DNA of 64,000 bases from positions 9,780,890-9,844,889 of the forward strand of contig CM040441.1 of assembly GCA_022749755.1 (NCBI GenBank), read 5' to 3'. Below, in pieces: positions 25,201-37,201 of the stretch. A program made the position numbers and the translations under genes. Within the stretch, counting starts at the first letter, position 1. Each line of letters starts with the position of its first letter. Source of the DNA: Azadirachta indica. Lineage: Eukaryota; Streptophyta; Magnoliopsida; Sapindales; Meliaceae. Under the pieces are notes generated by a model. The model saw nothing but the letters and a program-made list of their open reading frames with translations. It was not told where the DNA came from and made no database searches.

Positions 25201-26086
25201 AAATATAATTTAATAAACATTTTTTTAAAAAAAGTAAGGAAGGTGGGGCACGTTCTAAAAATATATATATATATTTATAAATCTATGTAAGCCCTTAACC
25301 ATGCAGTCCTTGGGGGCATAGTTTAATAAATATTAAAGATATGGTAAAATAATCATGATTTGGACCGAAATGAAAACGCCAATCATTGAATGCAGTAATG
25401 ACTAATTAATTTAATTATAAAGTATATTGTCGGGGAATCATCACGGCTTTTAAAGATAAATATCAAATATGTAGATTGAAAAAATTATTAAACTAATTAA
25501 ATTTGTTAGTAGTTTGTGTGTAAGATAAGTTATTAAAGAGGATATTTTATTATACGTTATTTTATATAAAGTTATTATTAGATAAAGAAAGAGAAAAGTA
25601 AAAGTAAAAGCTTAATCGTCCACCCGAAATGATTATTTAGGAGGTAAAGTCATCAATATTTTCATACTTTTTACTATTTTCTTGGAGGTTGTATGAATTA
25701 TTTTTGCTTTGCTTTGCTTTGGCACATAGACTAAGGAGTAATTTAAGAATTTCTTTACAATTTTTTATGAGTATATTTATATAAATTCTTTTGTGAAAAT
25801 TATACCTAAAAATATTTGTGAAAATTTAAGAATATCTCTCTTATTAAAAAAAATTTGAATAATTACTGTAGTAGAAGTATATTGTAAAGAAATAATGTAA
25901 AATAATTAAAATAAAATAAAAATATTTTAAATAATTTAATCTTTTAAAGTTTAAAAAATTGTATTGTTAGAAGTCTAAATTTAAGAAAAATAATAAAATC
26001 CTTCTTCAATACGAATCAAATCATACAAAAAGACAAAAACTTTTAACGTAGAAAGACTTTTTTTGAACTAATAAAAAACTAAAGGC
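22226..26086. other. AT-rich intergenic region
   Basis: No gene seen over almost 4 kb. Near 22950-23030 a short stretch resembles DUF674 coding and intron sequence (ttcttgtattactttgctt) and is probably a tiny relic. At 23997-24300 an imperfect direct repeat is present (listed separately). The rest is AT-rich with poly-A and poly-T runs and an (AT)n run near 25259-25275. Confidence 0.5.
23997..24300. repeat. Imperfect direct repeat, period about 178
   Basis: The sequence from 23997 (gattgagttaatatgatgcc) is repeated from about 24175 (gactgagtctaatataacat). Both copies contain acttgaagagaatttgct followed by tcaaatt-ga-gattaca-like sequence. This may be the edge of a degraded transposon. No coding. 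Confidence 0.55.
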
Positions 26087-26234
26087 ACTCTGCTGACTAA
26101 TAATAAGCTAAATTGCTTATCTACGAAGCTATTCATTGCTTGTCTAGGAAGCTATTCGTAGTATGTTTTCGTTATAAGTTTTCACTAGATCTCCTAAATC
26201 AACTTCAATATTGATTACAGACTGAAACACAGCC
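26087..26234 (+). promoter_or_regulatory. DUF674 promoter, second copy
   Basis: Shares the ctaaaggcactctgct ... TTATAAGTTTTCAC ... gactgaaacacag leader with the intact DUF674 gene. Here a segment of about 27 bases (attgctt...gaagctattc) is tandemly repeated near 26112-26160, lengthening the leader. Confidence 0.45.
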
Positions 26235-27072
26235 ATGGAAGCAGCTTCAACGGTGAGCTTAAAGCTTATTGTTAACACAACCAATCAAACAGTACTTTTT
26301 GCAGAAGCTGGCAAAGACTTCGTTGATTTTCTCTTCTACATCTTATCTTTGCCTGCTGGTGCTATTGCTAAGCTCCTTAAAGAGGATAATATGCCGGGTT
26401 CTCTTGTTGAACTTTACCAAAGTATTGAAGCTCTCAGTGAGACCTACATCCAACCAAACCAAACCAAAAAGTTCTATTCTAAATCCTGAAATTCCCATGT
26501 GTCCAAAAATCTCTTTTATGCATCTGTCTCATGACGAATCAAAATCTAGGCAATTTTACGCTTGTAATAACCCATTCGCTCGTCACTTTTACATGTCCGA
26601 TGTTCCAAACGTGCATTGTCCTACCTGCAATATGTCCATGAAAGGTGAGATATCTTATGTTCCTCCGGGGCCTGCGAGCAGGGCGACGGATGTATCTGAG
26701 GCGGGGTTTGTTAACGGAACGGTGAATTACATGGTGATGGATAATTTACAGGTGACGCCAATAACCTCTGTTATTTCTTGTATTACTTTGTTTGACAAGT
26801 TCAATTTGATGGATTTCGGTTCAGTTGAGGAGAGAGTCGTTGATTTCGGCGTTGATGAGGTATTCTCGCTTTGCTGTTGCTGATCCTAACGTATTTTATG
26901 TGTAATTATTTTTTTCTGTTTTATGCGTTTTCACGATATATAAGAGTTTTACATATATCTGAAGTATGCATTTTTCTTGACCGTTGGTCAGGGTTTGAAG
27001 TTGCTGAAGGCATCCATGGATTGCAAGAACGTTTTGACAAGTGTTTTCCTTGGGAATAATAACAATAAATGA
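26235..27072 (+). pseudogene. DUF674 family gene with one frameshift
   Basis: Same two-exon structure as the intact gene. Exon 1 is 26235-26859, the intron 26860-26991 (GTATTC donor, GGTCAG acceptor) and exon 2 26992-27072, ending in NNNNK and TGA. A single extra A in a run of five near 26464 (ACCAAAAAGTTC against ACCAAGAGTTC) shifts the frame after residue 77, giving a stop 7 codons later. Downstream of that, the shifted frame is open through the rest of exon 1. The first CxxC of the zinc-ribbon-like pair is changed to CNNP, while HCPTC is kept. A homopolymer sequencing error would restore a gene of normal length, so pseudogene status is provisional. Confidence 0.82.
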
Positions 27073-28644
27073 TCATGTTCTAGACTATGAATTTCGTTTT
27101 TCATGCTAGTTGGTACTAATTCGCAGGTTCTGTATTATGATCATGTTCTAGACTGGTGTTCTCATATTGTATCTACTAGTACTAATACTTTTTTTGTGAC
27201 AACGAATGCTTGTGATATCATTTTCCTCTCGGAGTATTTTCACATACCTCCCCTAAGACATTAATTGTTAAAATATTTGACGTGGATTTGACTAAAAAAA
27301 AAAAGAAAAAGATACCATGATATTAAGTTTCCTGAGAAGCATCCCAAAAGATTACATAACCCAATTAGTCGCCTTCCAATTCTTTAAAAAAGAAAAAACC
27401 ATGAAAAACGTTAAATATTTTTTTTAAACAAATTATTAATTATTTATTTATCACAAATAATTTTAAAAAAAAAATGGAGTAATTACTGTCATAGACAAGT
27501 TTTAAAGCTTAAGTTTTAAAGAAAAAATGTAAAATAATTACAACTTAATAAAAGAATTTTAAATAATTTTATAAAGATATTTGTCATTTCTTACTACTTA
27601 TAAAAAGTTAAATATTTTTCTTTTAATTTTAAAATTATGACAATAAAATTTTGAACCATGTTCGTACTTTAAAAACTCAAATTTTGAGAGTCAGTAAATT
27701 GTAATGAAAAATAAAAGTAATATACCTATTAATTTTGATTAAAAAATATATCTAATTTTTAAATAAAAGACATTTTTATACAACTAAAATATGAAAAGAA
27801 AAAACATTTGTTCCTTGACAATTTTTCATTTCAACCATGTTACAGAAACGATATTATTCCCTTCTTTATTCTTTTACTTTCCCTTTCTCTTTCTTTTTTC
27901 CTTTTCTTTTCTCGTTCTTTTGTATTTTTGAAAGCAAACGTAACTTAACTGATTTCAAGAATACTAAACTCCTTTATGTTTCATTTAAGTTAATTAATAT
28001 TAGTATATATAAAATAGTATTAGTAAAAACATTAAGTATCCATGCATGCCTTATGTATATGTATATGCATGCATGTATGTATGAAATAAAGCTACCGAAG
28101 GGCAAAAAAGAAAAGGAAAAGCGAAATTAGAAGCTTATCTCTCACTTTCTTATGAGTTTTGTTTGCTTTGGTACATTAATAAAGGATTCCTTTGATATAA
28201 TTTTCACAGGAAGAGGAGATCTAAATCCTTAAAGTTAGTTTCATATACTAATTAATTCTAGTAGGTTTAAGAATATCATTTAAAATCCTAATTTATTAAA
28301 AAATAATAATTATACATTTATTAATAATGTTATTTAACAAAAATAATCATTAAATAATTTTTTTTACAAAAATGTAGTAATTATTCTAGTAGACAAGTGT
28401 TAAATATTATACTGCAAAAAAATAATGTAAAAAATAATAAAATAAAATAAATATATTTTAAACAATTTAATCTTTTAAAGTTAGAAAGCTATGTTGTTAA
28501 AAGTTTAGGATTTAATTTCTTCTTAAAAAAAAATAATTTTTTTAATTCAATATTTTTTTAATATCAATCAAATCAAACCTAAAGAATAAATAAAAAAATA
28601 AAAAATTTAATACTACAAAAGCTTTTTTGACTAACAAGAAAACT
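27073..28644. other. AT-rich intergenic region
   Basis: No gene seen. It includes a pyrimidine-rich run at about 27855-27925 that gives a spurious open frame, and (ATGC)-rich short repeats near 28040-28080. The last part resembles the AT-rich upstream sequence of the other DUF674 genes. Confidence 0.5.
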
Positions 28645-28775
28645 AAAGGCACTCTGCTAGCTAATAATAAGCTAAATCGCATATTTAAGAAGCAATTCAT
28701 AGTATGTTTTCTTTATAAGTTTTCACTAGGTCTCATAAATCAACTTCAATATTGATTACAGACTGAAACACAGTC

Positions 28776-29651
28776 ATGGAAGCAGCTTCAAAGGTGAGCT
28801 TGAAGCTTCTTGTTAACACAAGAAATCAAAAAGTACCTTTTGCAGAAGCTGGCAAAGACTTCGTAGATATTCTCTTCTACATCTTATCTTTGCCTGTTGG
28901 TGCTGTTGTTAAGCTGCTTAAAGAGGTGAGGATAACATGGCGGGTTCTCTTTGTGAACTTTACCAAAGTATTGAAGCTATCAGTGAAACCTACATTCAAC
29001 CAAACCAAACCAAGAGTTCTGTTCTAAATCCTAAATCTTCTATATGTTCTTCAGGAATCCCACTTCTTGAGCTGTCAGATAATGAATCACAACCTCGAAA
29101 GGTTTACATTTGTGTTACTTTTGACGGCTTTTGTCTACATAGTCGTGATCACTTGTATGTGTCTGATATTCCAAGCGTGCGTTGTCCTCGATGCAATGGA
29201 CTCATGAACGCTGAGGTGCCTTTTGTTCACCTGCGAGCAGAGAAGCGGAGGTGTCCGAGGGAGGGTTTGTTAAAGGGGTAGTGAGTTACATGGTGAAAGA
29301 TAATTTAGAGGTGACGCCAATGTCTACTATTTCTTGTATTACTTTGCTTAACAAGTTTAATGTTAAGGATTTGGGTTCAGTTGAAGAGAGAGTTGTTGAT
29401 TTCGGCGTTGATGAGGTATGCTTGCTTTGCTTTTGCTGTTGCTGTTGCTGATATTATCCTCATGTATTTTATTTGTAGCTTTATTTTTTTTTTTTCCTGT
29501 TCTATGCGTTTAATAATAAGAGTTTTACATATTCTGAAGCATGCATGCGTTTTTCTTGATTGATGGTTAGGTTTTGAAGTTGCTGAAGGCATCTATGGGT
29601 TGCAAGAACGTTTTGACAAGTGTTTTCCTTGAGAATGTACCTGAAGCATAA
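28776..29651 (+). pseudogene. DUF674 family gene, two frameshifts
   Basis: Two-exon DUF674 copy: exon 1 28776-29415, intron 29416-29570, exon 2 29571-29651. A one-base deletion near 28926 (AAAGAGGTGAGG against AAAGAGGGTGAGG) breaks the frame after residue 50. A short deletion near 29225, in the sequence for SYVPPGT, shifts it again. The first zinc-ribbon Cys pair is also rearranged (CVTFDGFC); RCPRC remains. The segment after 29250 and exon 2 encode the same residues as the intact copy, which suggests recent duplication or gene conversion of the 3' half. Confidence 0.85.
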
Positions 29652-30070
29652 AGTTTAATTCCTATACTGTAAATTTCTATTTGAGTTATCCTCTTACGTG
29701 TTTCGTATTTTCAACTGCTTTTTGGATGATATATATAGTTGGTACTAGTACATTTATATGCTCTGTATTGTTGTGCTCGGGACTGTTGTTCTCTTATATA
29801 TTGTATCTAATAGCACCAATACTCTATTTGTGATAACTATTAATTGTCTGTGATATCATTTTCCTGTCTTTTGAATTTACATTCTTAAATCTCATCTCTT
29901 TTAATTATATATGAGAGTTTTTATCCGCATTCATTGTTTAAATATTTGACGTGGATTTGTCTGAAAAAAAAAAAAAAAAGTTAAAAGCCCTTTTAATCCT
30001 TAAAATTTGGCTAAGTACTCTAATAAGTCCTAATAGTTTTAAAAATACTCTGAAAGTCTTAATTTTATAT

Positions 30071-30615
30071 AAAATACCGATTATGCTCCTATACATAATA
30101 TTTATAAAAAATAACTAATAAATCTCTAAAATTTTGATAAAATACAAAATATTTATGGAAAATATAATAATGAATAAATATTATAATTATTTTATAGCTC
30201 ATATTAATATAATAATTATTAATGTATTATAATTTTTATTATTGATATTTTTATTTTATTATTTTTTTTTATATTTTAAACATATATTTTTTATTTAAAT
30301 TACAATATAATCATAAATATTTATTATACATATGTTGTAAAATAAATAGATTTATAAATCTATATTTTATTAATAAATTAATATTTATACATGTTTTATT
30401 TATATTTTAAGTTTTAGCAATCAAAATATGTAATTTTTTATTATTTAATTTCTTACATTTAATTAGAATAAACATATTTTGTTAATATATATATTAAAAT
30501 TTATTTATTTATTCACTAATATATTTTATATAAATATATTGTATTTTATCAAGTTTTAGAGATTTATTAGTTATTTTAGTAAATATTATACATAGGGGGG
30601 TATAGTGGGTATTTA
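30071..30615. mobile_element. MITE-like element, second copy
   Basis: Paralogous copy of 21686-22225, with the same inverted-repeat arms (aaaataccgattatgctcc on the left, tatagtgggtattt on the right). It was carried by the block duplication, not inserted independently, because its surroundings match too. Confidence 0.6.
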
Positions 30616-31318
30616 CTGATATATTTTATATAAATTTATTGTAATTTATTAATATTTTAGATAATTTTATTTTTTATTATGTTAATTTATTCACAATAAA
30701 TTATTAAAATATATTACAAATAAAGTAAATATTCAAGTGAACAAAAGACAATTTTTCCTTAAATTTATATTATTTGAAATCTATTTTAATTATTTATGCA
30801 TAATGAATAATATAATAAAGAATAAGATTATTTCAATTTATATAAGTTTATAACGTCAAATTTGCATGTAAATAAAACATAATTTTTTTTAAACTAATAT
30901 TATTTAAAATCTATGTAACAAGAATAAAGAACATTAGAAATGGCTGCTAATAGCCCATAGACCGAGGAGCAGAAGGAAGAATCCGCCGCCATAGTGCGTT
31001 AATTGGTGAAATTGAATACGAACATGATTGAGTTACAAAAGGCCAAAAAGTAAATTTAAATCAAAATTTAAAAGTTTTTTTGGTTAAAGATAATTAAATC
31101 AATAACATAACTACTTGTTTATAATATAAAAGAGAATATTTAATTTTTTAAATTAAGTCAAAAAAATACTCTTACCTAAATAATAAAATTAAGAATTAAA
31201 TAATATACAAGAACGTCAAGCTTTAAAAAAAATTACATTTTATTATATTTTTTTTGTATATAACCTAATTATTAATTATTAATTATTAAAGAGCATATAT
31301 ATTTTCTTAAATATTTTT

Positions 31319-32485
31319 TATATATCAAAGGATTTTAGAATATAATAAAAGTTATTAATAAGTAGTTAAAAGAATTTTATATAAAAAGCGAAATTTAGAA
31401 ATAAGTTATCCATAGTTTAAGATTAATGAATTAATATAGTTTTAATTAAATTATACTTTGTTATGAATAGAGGGATTGAAATCTTTAAATGCTAGAGGTA
31501 GCGTAAAAGTTTTGGTTCAATCCATGTAAGTAGATTTATATATGACATATTTTCTATTAATCTTCAAAATTATTATAAGCATGAGAGGATTTCATAACAA
31601 AATGGATAATGATTTTAATTATTAAATAGTTATTATGAAGAAAATTTTTTTCAAATTATTGAATGTTTTGTATAGAATACACATGAAAGATAAATGTTAT
31701 TGGTTTTACTTTACATAAAATATCATATTTTGTAAACTGTATTGTTTTGGCTCATTGTCCGTCTATTATTGTTATCTTTATTGACTGACTAATTACATTA
31801 CTATTATGCACTTACTGACCGTTAATGACTAGATTTTTGGAGTACTATTATACTACATGGTGATAAAAGAGACACCAAAATACTAGTGATACTACAAGAC
31901 ATGAGTTTAATGATTTTGTTAAGTATTTTTGTTGAATGTTTCTTTTTTTAAATTAGTTTTATTAAAAAATGTAATTATTTTTACACATTACCAAATACTT
32001 TTCTTTGAGTAATCATTTCATAGATAATTGTTTTGAGGTTTAAATGATTTTTAAGCATTAAAAGTTATGTATGAATTTACTTATCGAGTATGTGGCTCAC
32101 CCTTCACCAGTTGATATTTTATAAATTAAGTTTGTTCTTAGAGTGTGACGAGATGTTAGATTCGCTTTGAAGGTTAGCGCTGCAATTTATGTATTTTTTG
32201 TAGATAAATCAGTATTGTTCTTATCACTTTATATTTATTTAGTATTGTAAATAAATAGTTTAAACTCTATTAATTATTTTTGAGTTAAACTTATAAGAAA
32301 TACCTTCTTTAAAGGTGACAATTTAGTTGAGATTTTACTAATATGTTGATTATACCTGTTTTGAGGTTTGATACTGCATGTTCGAAGAATTTGTGAATTG
32401 TAATATGAAGATAGATTGAATTTTTTGGGGATGTGAGTATCATTATAAATCTTGTCATGTTATGGCAAAATTTGGGGTGCTACCG
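31319..32485 (+). mobile_element. Truncated LTR copy
   Basis: Matches the right half of the probable LTR at 7140-8308, ending at AAAATTTGGGGTGCTA. The left half is missing because the DUF674 block joins here. No internal retrotransposon sequence. Confidence 0.55.
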
Positions 32486-33004
32486 TTCTAACTACTATTG
32501 AATTAGACATAGAAGGATATTTATTAATTAAATAATTTCTTATACACAGGCACACACACACTAGTGTAGTCTTGTCAATTAACTATTTGAATTATCTTGT
32601 TCAATGCAATGAAAATACAATGGACGGTGGCAGCAGGCAGGCGGGTCACTATCGTTGCAAAATTCCATTTCCATTTTCTTTTAGTTTGCTTTTAGGCGGC
32701 CGATTTGTCTTCTTGTATACCCGTACTGTGCTGTTCAACCTAATCACTATTGATTGGCAGTATTATGACTCCTGGTTCTGGTAACCCATTCTCAATATCC
32801 CTCGAGTAAACCACTTTCTATTTTCGTTGCTCTTATCCTTTTCAGCTTCTGCTATTCTGGTTTCTTTTGCCTTCTTTCCGGCGAACCAACCAAGTTTGCT
32901 TCCATTATTCGATCCTCTTCTTCTTTGCTTTGTTTGCTCTGCTTTCACTTCCCTTCTCTTCTTTTATATATTTGTTAATTTCTTTTCGGCAAAACAACGG
33001 AACC
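32486..33004 (+). promoter_or_regulatory. CNL 5' flank and leader
   Basis: Counterpart of 8309-8724, continued by about 110 bases of pyrimidine-rich leader (tttgctctgctttcacttccc) up to ATG at 33005. The same leader is found at 46270-46379 in front of the collapsed CNL, so it is the ancestral 5' UTR of this subgroup. Confidence 0.5.
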
Positions 33005-36000
33005 ATGGTGGGGGTAGAGGTCTTACTCTCTGCTTTCTTTCAGGTTTTGGTCGACAGATTAGCCTCCCGTGATTTGCTCAGCTTTGTCCGTCAATTGAAA
33101 AGCGGGATTGATTTCGAGCTCGAGAAATGGAAAGATACTTTGTCATTGATTGAGGCTGTGCTGAGCGACGCTGAAGAGAAGCAACTGACTGACAAGGCTG
33201 CGAAGATTTGGCTTGACGATCTCAGAGACTTTGCTTATGACGCCGAGGACGTTCTTGATGAGCTTGGCACTCGAGCTTTGGAGCACAGGTTGATGCATGG
33301 CAAAGTTCAGAAGCTCGTCAACCCTATCAATCCAAGCGCTTTTAAGTTCCATGCAAGCATGCGGTCCACGGTTAAAAGCATGACTCGCCGATTGGAACAA
33401 CTGTTTCAAAACAGAATTGAGCTTGGATTGCAATTGACTACTCCTGCTGCTGGATTAGGAACATCATCATCATCAGTGTCTCGTGCACTGTCGAGACCGC
33501 CCAGCTCAAGTGTGCCAACAGAACGTGTTGTCTTCGGAAGAGACGAAGATAAGGCCAAAATACTTGAAATGGTTTTGAGCGAAGAACCAAGTGATGCCAA
33601 TTTATGTGTAATACCTATTGTTGGCATGGCAGGAGTAGGCAAAACAACGCTTGCTCGGGAAGTATACAATGACAAGGCTGTCGACGATTCCAAGTTTGAG
33701 GTCAAGGCATGGGTTTGTGTCTCCGACGACTTCGATGTCTTGAGTATTTCAAGGTCACTTCTCGAAGCAATCACTTCCAAACACTGTGATCTCAAGACTT
33801 TAAATCAGGTGCAGGTTCAGTTGAGAGACATTGGGGCTGGGAAAAAAGTCTTGCTAGTCCTCGATGATGTTTGGAACGAGGACTACAATGTGGGAAGACT
33901 TGAAAGCTCCCTTCCTGGCTGCTGCACCAAACAGTAAGATAATTGTGACCACGCGCCATTCAGGTGTTGCATCAACAACGGGACCAATTGAACATTATAA
34001 TCTTAAGCATTTATCAGATGACGATTGTTGGTCTCTATTCATGAACCATGCATTTGATTCATGAACCATGCATTTGAAGGTAGAGATATTAATACACATC
34101 AAATTTCAGAATTTCGTGACAGAGTTGTTGAAAAGTGTGGAGGTTTGCCCTTGTCAGCAAAGACTCTTGGAGGCCTTTTTCGTTCTAATGGAGTAGATGC
34201 TTGGGATGATATACTGAACTGCAATATATTGAATTTTCCTCAACAAAATGGTGTTCTTCCGGTATTACAATTGAGTTATTATTATCTTCCTTCTCATTTG
34301 AAGAGATGTTTTGCTTATTGTGCTATTTTTCCCAAAGACTATGAATTCAACAAGATGGAACTTGTTTTATTGTGGATGGCCGAAGGTATTATTCAACTAT
34401 CAGTAAAGCATAAGGAACTGGAAGATTGGGCCAGCAAGTGTTTTGATGATCTAGTGTCAAGGTCAATTTTTCAACATTCGAATACCGATAGTTCTAAATT
34501 TATAATGCATCACCTTGTCCATGATCTAGCTCAAGTTGTTTCCGGAGAAACCATTTTAAGGTTAGAAGAGGCTGATAAGCATTCAGGAAGATTTAAAAGG
34601 ATTCGTCACTCTTCTTACTCTCTTGGTCAGTTTGAAGACAAAATTAGATTTGAGATTTTCTATGAAGTCGAACACCTGAGAACATTCTTGCCCTTAGTCA
34701 CGAGATCGCATAACTTTTGGAGTTACACAACCAATTCATTTCTACATGATGTGTTACCAAGGTTCAAAAAGTTGAGGGTGCTATCTTTAGAGGATTATTA
34801 TTTCTTTCAATTACCTATTTCATTTGAAGATTTGAAACTCTTAAAGTACCTCAACCTTGCAGGTTCTATGATCAAAAGCCTACCGGAGTCAACAAGCTCG
34901 CTGTTAAACTTGCAAATTTTGATACTAAGAAATTGTCGTCAACTAATGAAGCTGCCATCGAAGATGAGATATTTGATCAATCTATGTCATCTTGATATAA
35001 AAGGTGCAAACTCTTTGAAAGAGATGCCATTGGGAATGAAGCAGTTGAAGAATCTCCACACATTGTCCAATTTTATTTTGGGCAAAGCTGGAAATGTATC
35101 TAGTTTGAAAGATCTGAAGAATTTAGTATTTCTTCGAGGGGAACTTTGTATCTCAGGATTAGAGAATCTTAGTGAATTAGAAGACGCAAGAGAAGCTGCA
35201 CTATCGGAGAAGCAAAATCTGCAAACACTGTCATTACATTGGGGGTCTCAATCTGACAACGCTCGAGATGAAAAAGCAGAAGAAAAAGTGCTTAACGCAC
35301 TGCAACGGCATAGAAATATAAAGAGGCTTGAAATCAGTTGTTATGGTGGCGTAGAATTTCCGCAATGGGTTGGAGATGGATCGTTTTCCAAGATAGAGGT
35401 TCTTACCTTGGAAAATAGCAAAACTTGTACATCCTTGCCTTCAGTGGGGTTGTTACATTCACTTAAACACCTCTTGGTCAGGGCGTTGGTGAAATTGGAA
35501 AGCATAAGTTCTGAATTTTATGGGGCTGGTTGCTAAAAGCGGTTTCAGTCATTGGAGACCCTTCGTTTTGAGAATTTACCAAAATTGAAGTATTGGGACA
35601 CCAATATCACAGAAAATGAGGAAGTTAAAATATTTTCCAGCCTCCGTGAACTTTCTATTGTGGAATGTCCGAGACTCTCTGGAAAATTGCCTGATCGTCT
35701 AACTTCATTGGAGACGCTTGTTGTCAGTAGATGTGCAAATTTGGTAATTCCGGCTTTAAGCTATCCGAATCTCTGCAAATTAGAAATTGATGAATGCAAA
35801 GGAATGGTGTGTAGCAGTTCTCCAATTGACTTTAAGTTGATTAAATGTATGACTATTTCAAATAGTTCACTAAAAATATATGGAAGCACAGGGATGTTAT
35901 ACAATGATAGTCTCACTGGCTTGTCTGTGACTATTTCAAATATTTTGGAGTTTGGAAAATTTTTGAAGCAAGGATTTCAGGTGGTGGATTCTTTGGCGGT

Positions 36001-37201
36001 TGGTTGTTCTCCAGCAGTCAACTTTTGGAATTTTTTTGGGGCTTTCAGTTCAGGGAAGGCAAAAAAAGGATTAAATATGCACACCAATCATGACGAAGTA
36101 TTATTCGGAAAAAACTGTGCAAGTCTTGTTCCATTTCCGGAGCTCAAATTTCCTCCCAATAATTTGCGGATTGTTAAAATTGAAAATAGCGGAGCCTTAA
36201 ATTGCTTACCTCAGGAGATGATGGGCAACAATTCACAACTGAAAAAGTTGTATGTTAGCAGTTGTCATTCTCTAACATTCATCACAAGACGCAAACTACC
36301 TTCCTCTTTGAAGAGGCTCGAGATATCCAGATGCCATAACTTGGAACGTTTGGTCGATGATGAAGAGCATGCTTCTTCTTGGAAAGTGATGCTGAATTAC
36401 CTCAGGTCCAAAGCTCACCACTTTATCGTTGGGAATTCAGTTACTTGAGGCACTGAATACCTCGACATAGAAGAATGTCATAACTTAGAGTCGTTACCCA
36501 ATGGCCTGCACAGTATTCACAGCTTAAAGTGGATTTCTGTATGGAATTGTTCAAGTTTTGTGTCCTTTCCACAAGGAGGGCTTCCCAAGACTATTTCAGA
36601 GGTTTCCATAGAAATTTGTGAGAATCTTAAAGCCCTACCGGACGACATACACAAACTCAACTGTCTTCGATATCTGCATATATGTGATTGTCCAAACGTT
36701 GAATCCTTTCCAGAAGAAGGATTTCCCAGCAGCCTAACATCACTTGCAATTGAAAATCTCAAAGTGCGTAAGCCACTTATCCAGTGGGGGTTGCACAGAC
36801 TTACCTCTCTTACATTCCTCTCCATTGATGGTTGTAATGATTTAGAGTCCGTCCGAGACCAGGAGACTGATGGAATGAGGTTGCCCACCTCTCTAACTCA
36901 TTTGAGACTTTGTAGATTCCAAAAATTGAAGTACCTATCTTCCACAGGGTTCCATCGACTCACCTCTCTTGAATGTTTGGAGATCTGTGTTTGCCCAGAG
37001 CTCAGATCCTTTGGAAAGGTGGACCTCCCAGCATCACTTTTGAAATTAGAATTTTATGGCTGTCCATTGCTGAAAAAACAGTGCAAAAGGTACAAAGGAA
37101 AAGAATGGTCTAAGGTAGCTCACATTCGTTGCGTGAGGATCGATGGGAAGTTCACACATGATCCAGACTATGAAAAACTAGCGCTATCTAATCTCGAATA
37201 A
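33005..37201 (+). pseudogene. CC-NBS-LRR pseudogene with several lesions
   Basis: CNL of full length, ATG 33005 (MVGVEVLLSAFFQ). The CC domain has YDAEDVLDE, the P-loop GMAGVGKTT is intact at residues 207-215, and kinase 2 VLLVLDDVW is intact. Lesions: a 2 bp deletion near 33889; a 20 bp tandem duplication at 34038-34077, which restores the frame but puts a TGA in the way; TAA at 35534-35536 in the LRR; a deletion of about 11 bp near 36407; and a 1 bp deletion near 36455 that restores the frame. The MHD motif reads MHH near 34504. The LRR ends with a KEWSKVAHIRCVRID-type tail and TAA at 37199. As read it would give a protein of about 310 residues ending shortly after kinase 2. Confidence 0.93.
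34038..34077 (+). repeat. 20 bp tandem duplication in the NB-ARC coding region
   Basis: The unit ttcatgaaccatgcatttga is present twice, head to tail and perfect, and only once in the paralogues. It looks like a recent replication slippage or repair duplication. Confidence 0.9.

Larger units (their letters stand above)
28645..31318 (+). repeat. Duplicated DUF674 block, copy B
   Basis: Second copy of 20265-22940. From about 29250 the two are nearly identical, including intron, exon 2, 3' flank, MITE-like element and the following AT-rich sequence. Its right end joins LTR-derived sequence at about 31320. Confidence 0.8.

Noticed and set aside
27837..28130. 97-codon frame, Phe/Ser-rich start
   Set aside because: Arises from a pyrimidine-rich low-complexity run; no family features.
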